A DNA stretch of 14,319 nt from JBBQFC01 sp038321615 (GTDB taxonomy: Bacteria; Bacteroidota; Bacteroidia; Flavobacteriales_D; Cryomorphaceae). The stretch covers positions 1-14,319 of the forward strand of contig JBBQFC010000072.1 in NCBI GenBank assembly GCA_038321615.1, written 5' to 3'. The translations under genes were made by a program, and so were the position numbers. Below the pieces are notes generated by a model, which saw nothing but the letters and a program-made list of their open reading frames with translations, was not told the DNA's origin and ran no database searches. Numbering within the stretch: the stretch's first letter is position 1; each line of letters starts with the position of its first letter. Positions 13,990 to 14,319 of this stretch are shown here, one piece after another.

Positions 13990-14319
13990 TTATTTTTGAA
14001 TGAAATCAAACATATTCCCTCCAATTGGAATTATTCCAGTGCTTTGTATTTCATGATTAATATTTATGAGATTGAAACTAAGAGATAAGTAGTATTTTGA
14101 TGTAGACCCATTCTCTGCTTTCAAAGAATTCAAGAATGAAAACCGTTCAATAATTACCTTCAATCTTTCTTCTAATCCACCTCCTACACTTTCTATTCGA
14201 ATAAAACTGGCGAGTTTACCATTTTCATCTACTTCAAAAGAGATAATTGAATGCCCTTGTAATCTATTTTCAATCGCAACAGCGGAATAGTGCAGTTTAT
14301 TAATTATCTCATTAATTAA
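13990..14319 (-). CDS. TonB C-terminal domain protein, partial (N-terminal part outside window)
   Basis: TonB-like energy transducers couple the inner-membrane proton gradient to outer-membrane receptors through a C-terminal domain that contacts the receptor. The minus-strand frame is open from the window end to a TAA at 13990-13992, giving 109 residues without a start. It matches the TonB C-terminal domain layout: KLHYSAVAIENRLQGHSIIS, then FEVDENGKL, then IRIESVGGGLEERL (the ESVGGGLD/E element), a helix, and a final strand YYLSLSFNL. The proline-rich linker and membrane anchor would lie beyond the window. The helix region after VIIERFSFL departs from the usual W-x-P-G-xxxGKPV segment, so it may be a divergent or non-canonical transducer. 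The gene is clearly AT-richer than hemW and converges with it. Confidence 0.75.
   Translation of the reverse strand, partial: LINEIINKLHYSAVAIENRLQGHSIISFEVDENGKLASFIRIESVGGGLEERLKVIIERFSFLNSLKAENGSTSKYYLSLSFNLININHEIQSTGIIPIGGNMFDFIQK

Overview
The window looks like a chromosomal segment of a Bacteroidota bacterium, most likely Flavobacteriales or a close relative. The support is a secreted beta-propeller protein with a type IX secretion C-terminal sorting domain, a DUF4412 protein, a TonB C-terminal domain, a pseudouridine synthase with a long basic N-terminal tail, a short SSB, and two exact TAnnTTTG -7 promoter boxes, the element typical of this phylum. Base composition is mixed. The housekeeping genes are moderately GC-rich, while the propeller gene and the TonB fragment at the right edge are visibly AT-richer.

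Layout, left to right: (1) the 3' part of an SSB gene with a strong intrinsic terminator; (2) a secreted seven-bladed propeller protein (+); (3) a short possible gene remnant (-), then tRNA-Arg(CCU) and metG, both on the minus strand and each with its own -7 promoter box; (4) an LD-carboxypeptidase gene (+), divergent from metG and convergent with (5) a DUF4412 secreted protein (-), whose terminator lies inside the LD-carboxypeptidase reading frame; (6) yraN and an RluB/RsuA-type rRNA pseudouridine synthase (+), 2 nt apart, the latter with a roughly 325-residue repetitive basic tail; (7) an AsmA-like envelope protein (+); (8) an orphan sensor histidine kinase followed 2 nt later by hemW (+); (9) a convergent partial gene ending in a TonB C-terminal domain (-), cut by the window end.

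The genes fall into translation and RNA (metG, tRNA-Arg, pseudouridine synthase), DNA maintenance (ssb, possibly yraN), cell envelope and secretion (LD-carboxypeptidase, AsmA-like, DUF4412, T9SS cargo, TonB) and cofactor delivery (hemW). I see no mobile element, CRISPR array, phage or defence module, and no clear new multi-gene system. The observations most worth a second look are the terminator embedded in a convergent gene, the promoter-supported restart of metG, the 27-bp repeats in the synthase tail, the 65-residue periodic propeller, the histidine kinase with a Gln-variant H-box and a duplicated sensor region, and two items without a usual start codon in view (the TonB fragment and the probable upstream start of the AsmA-like gene).
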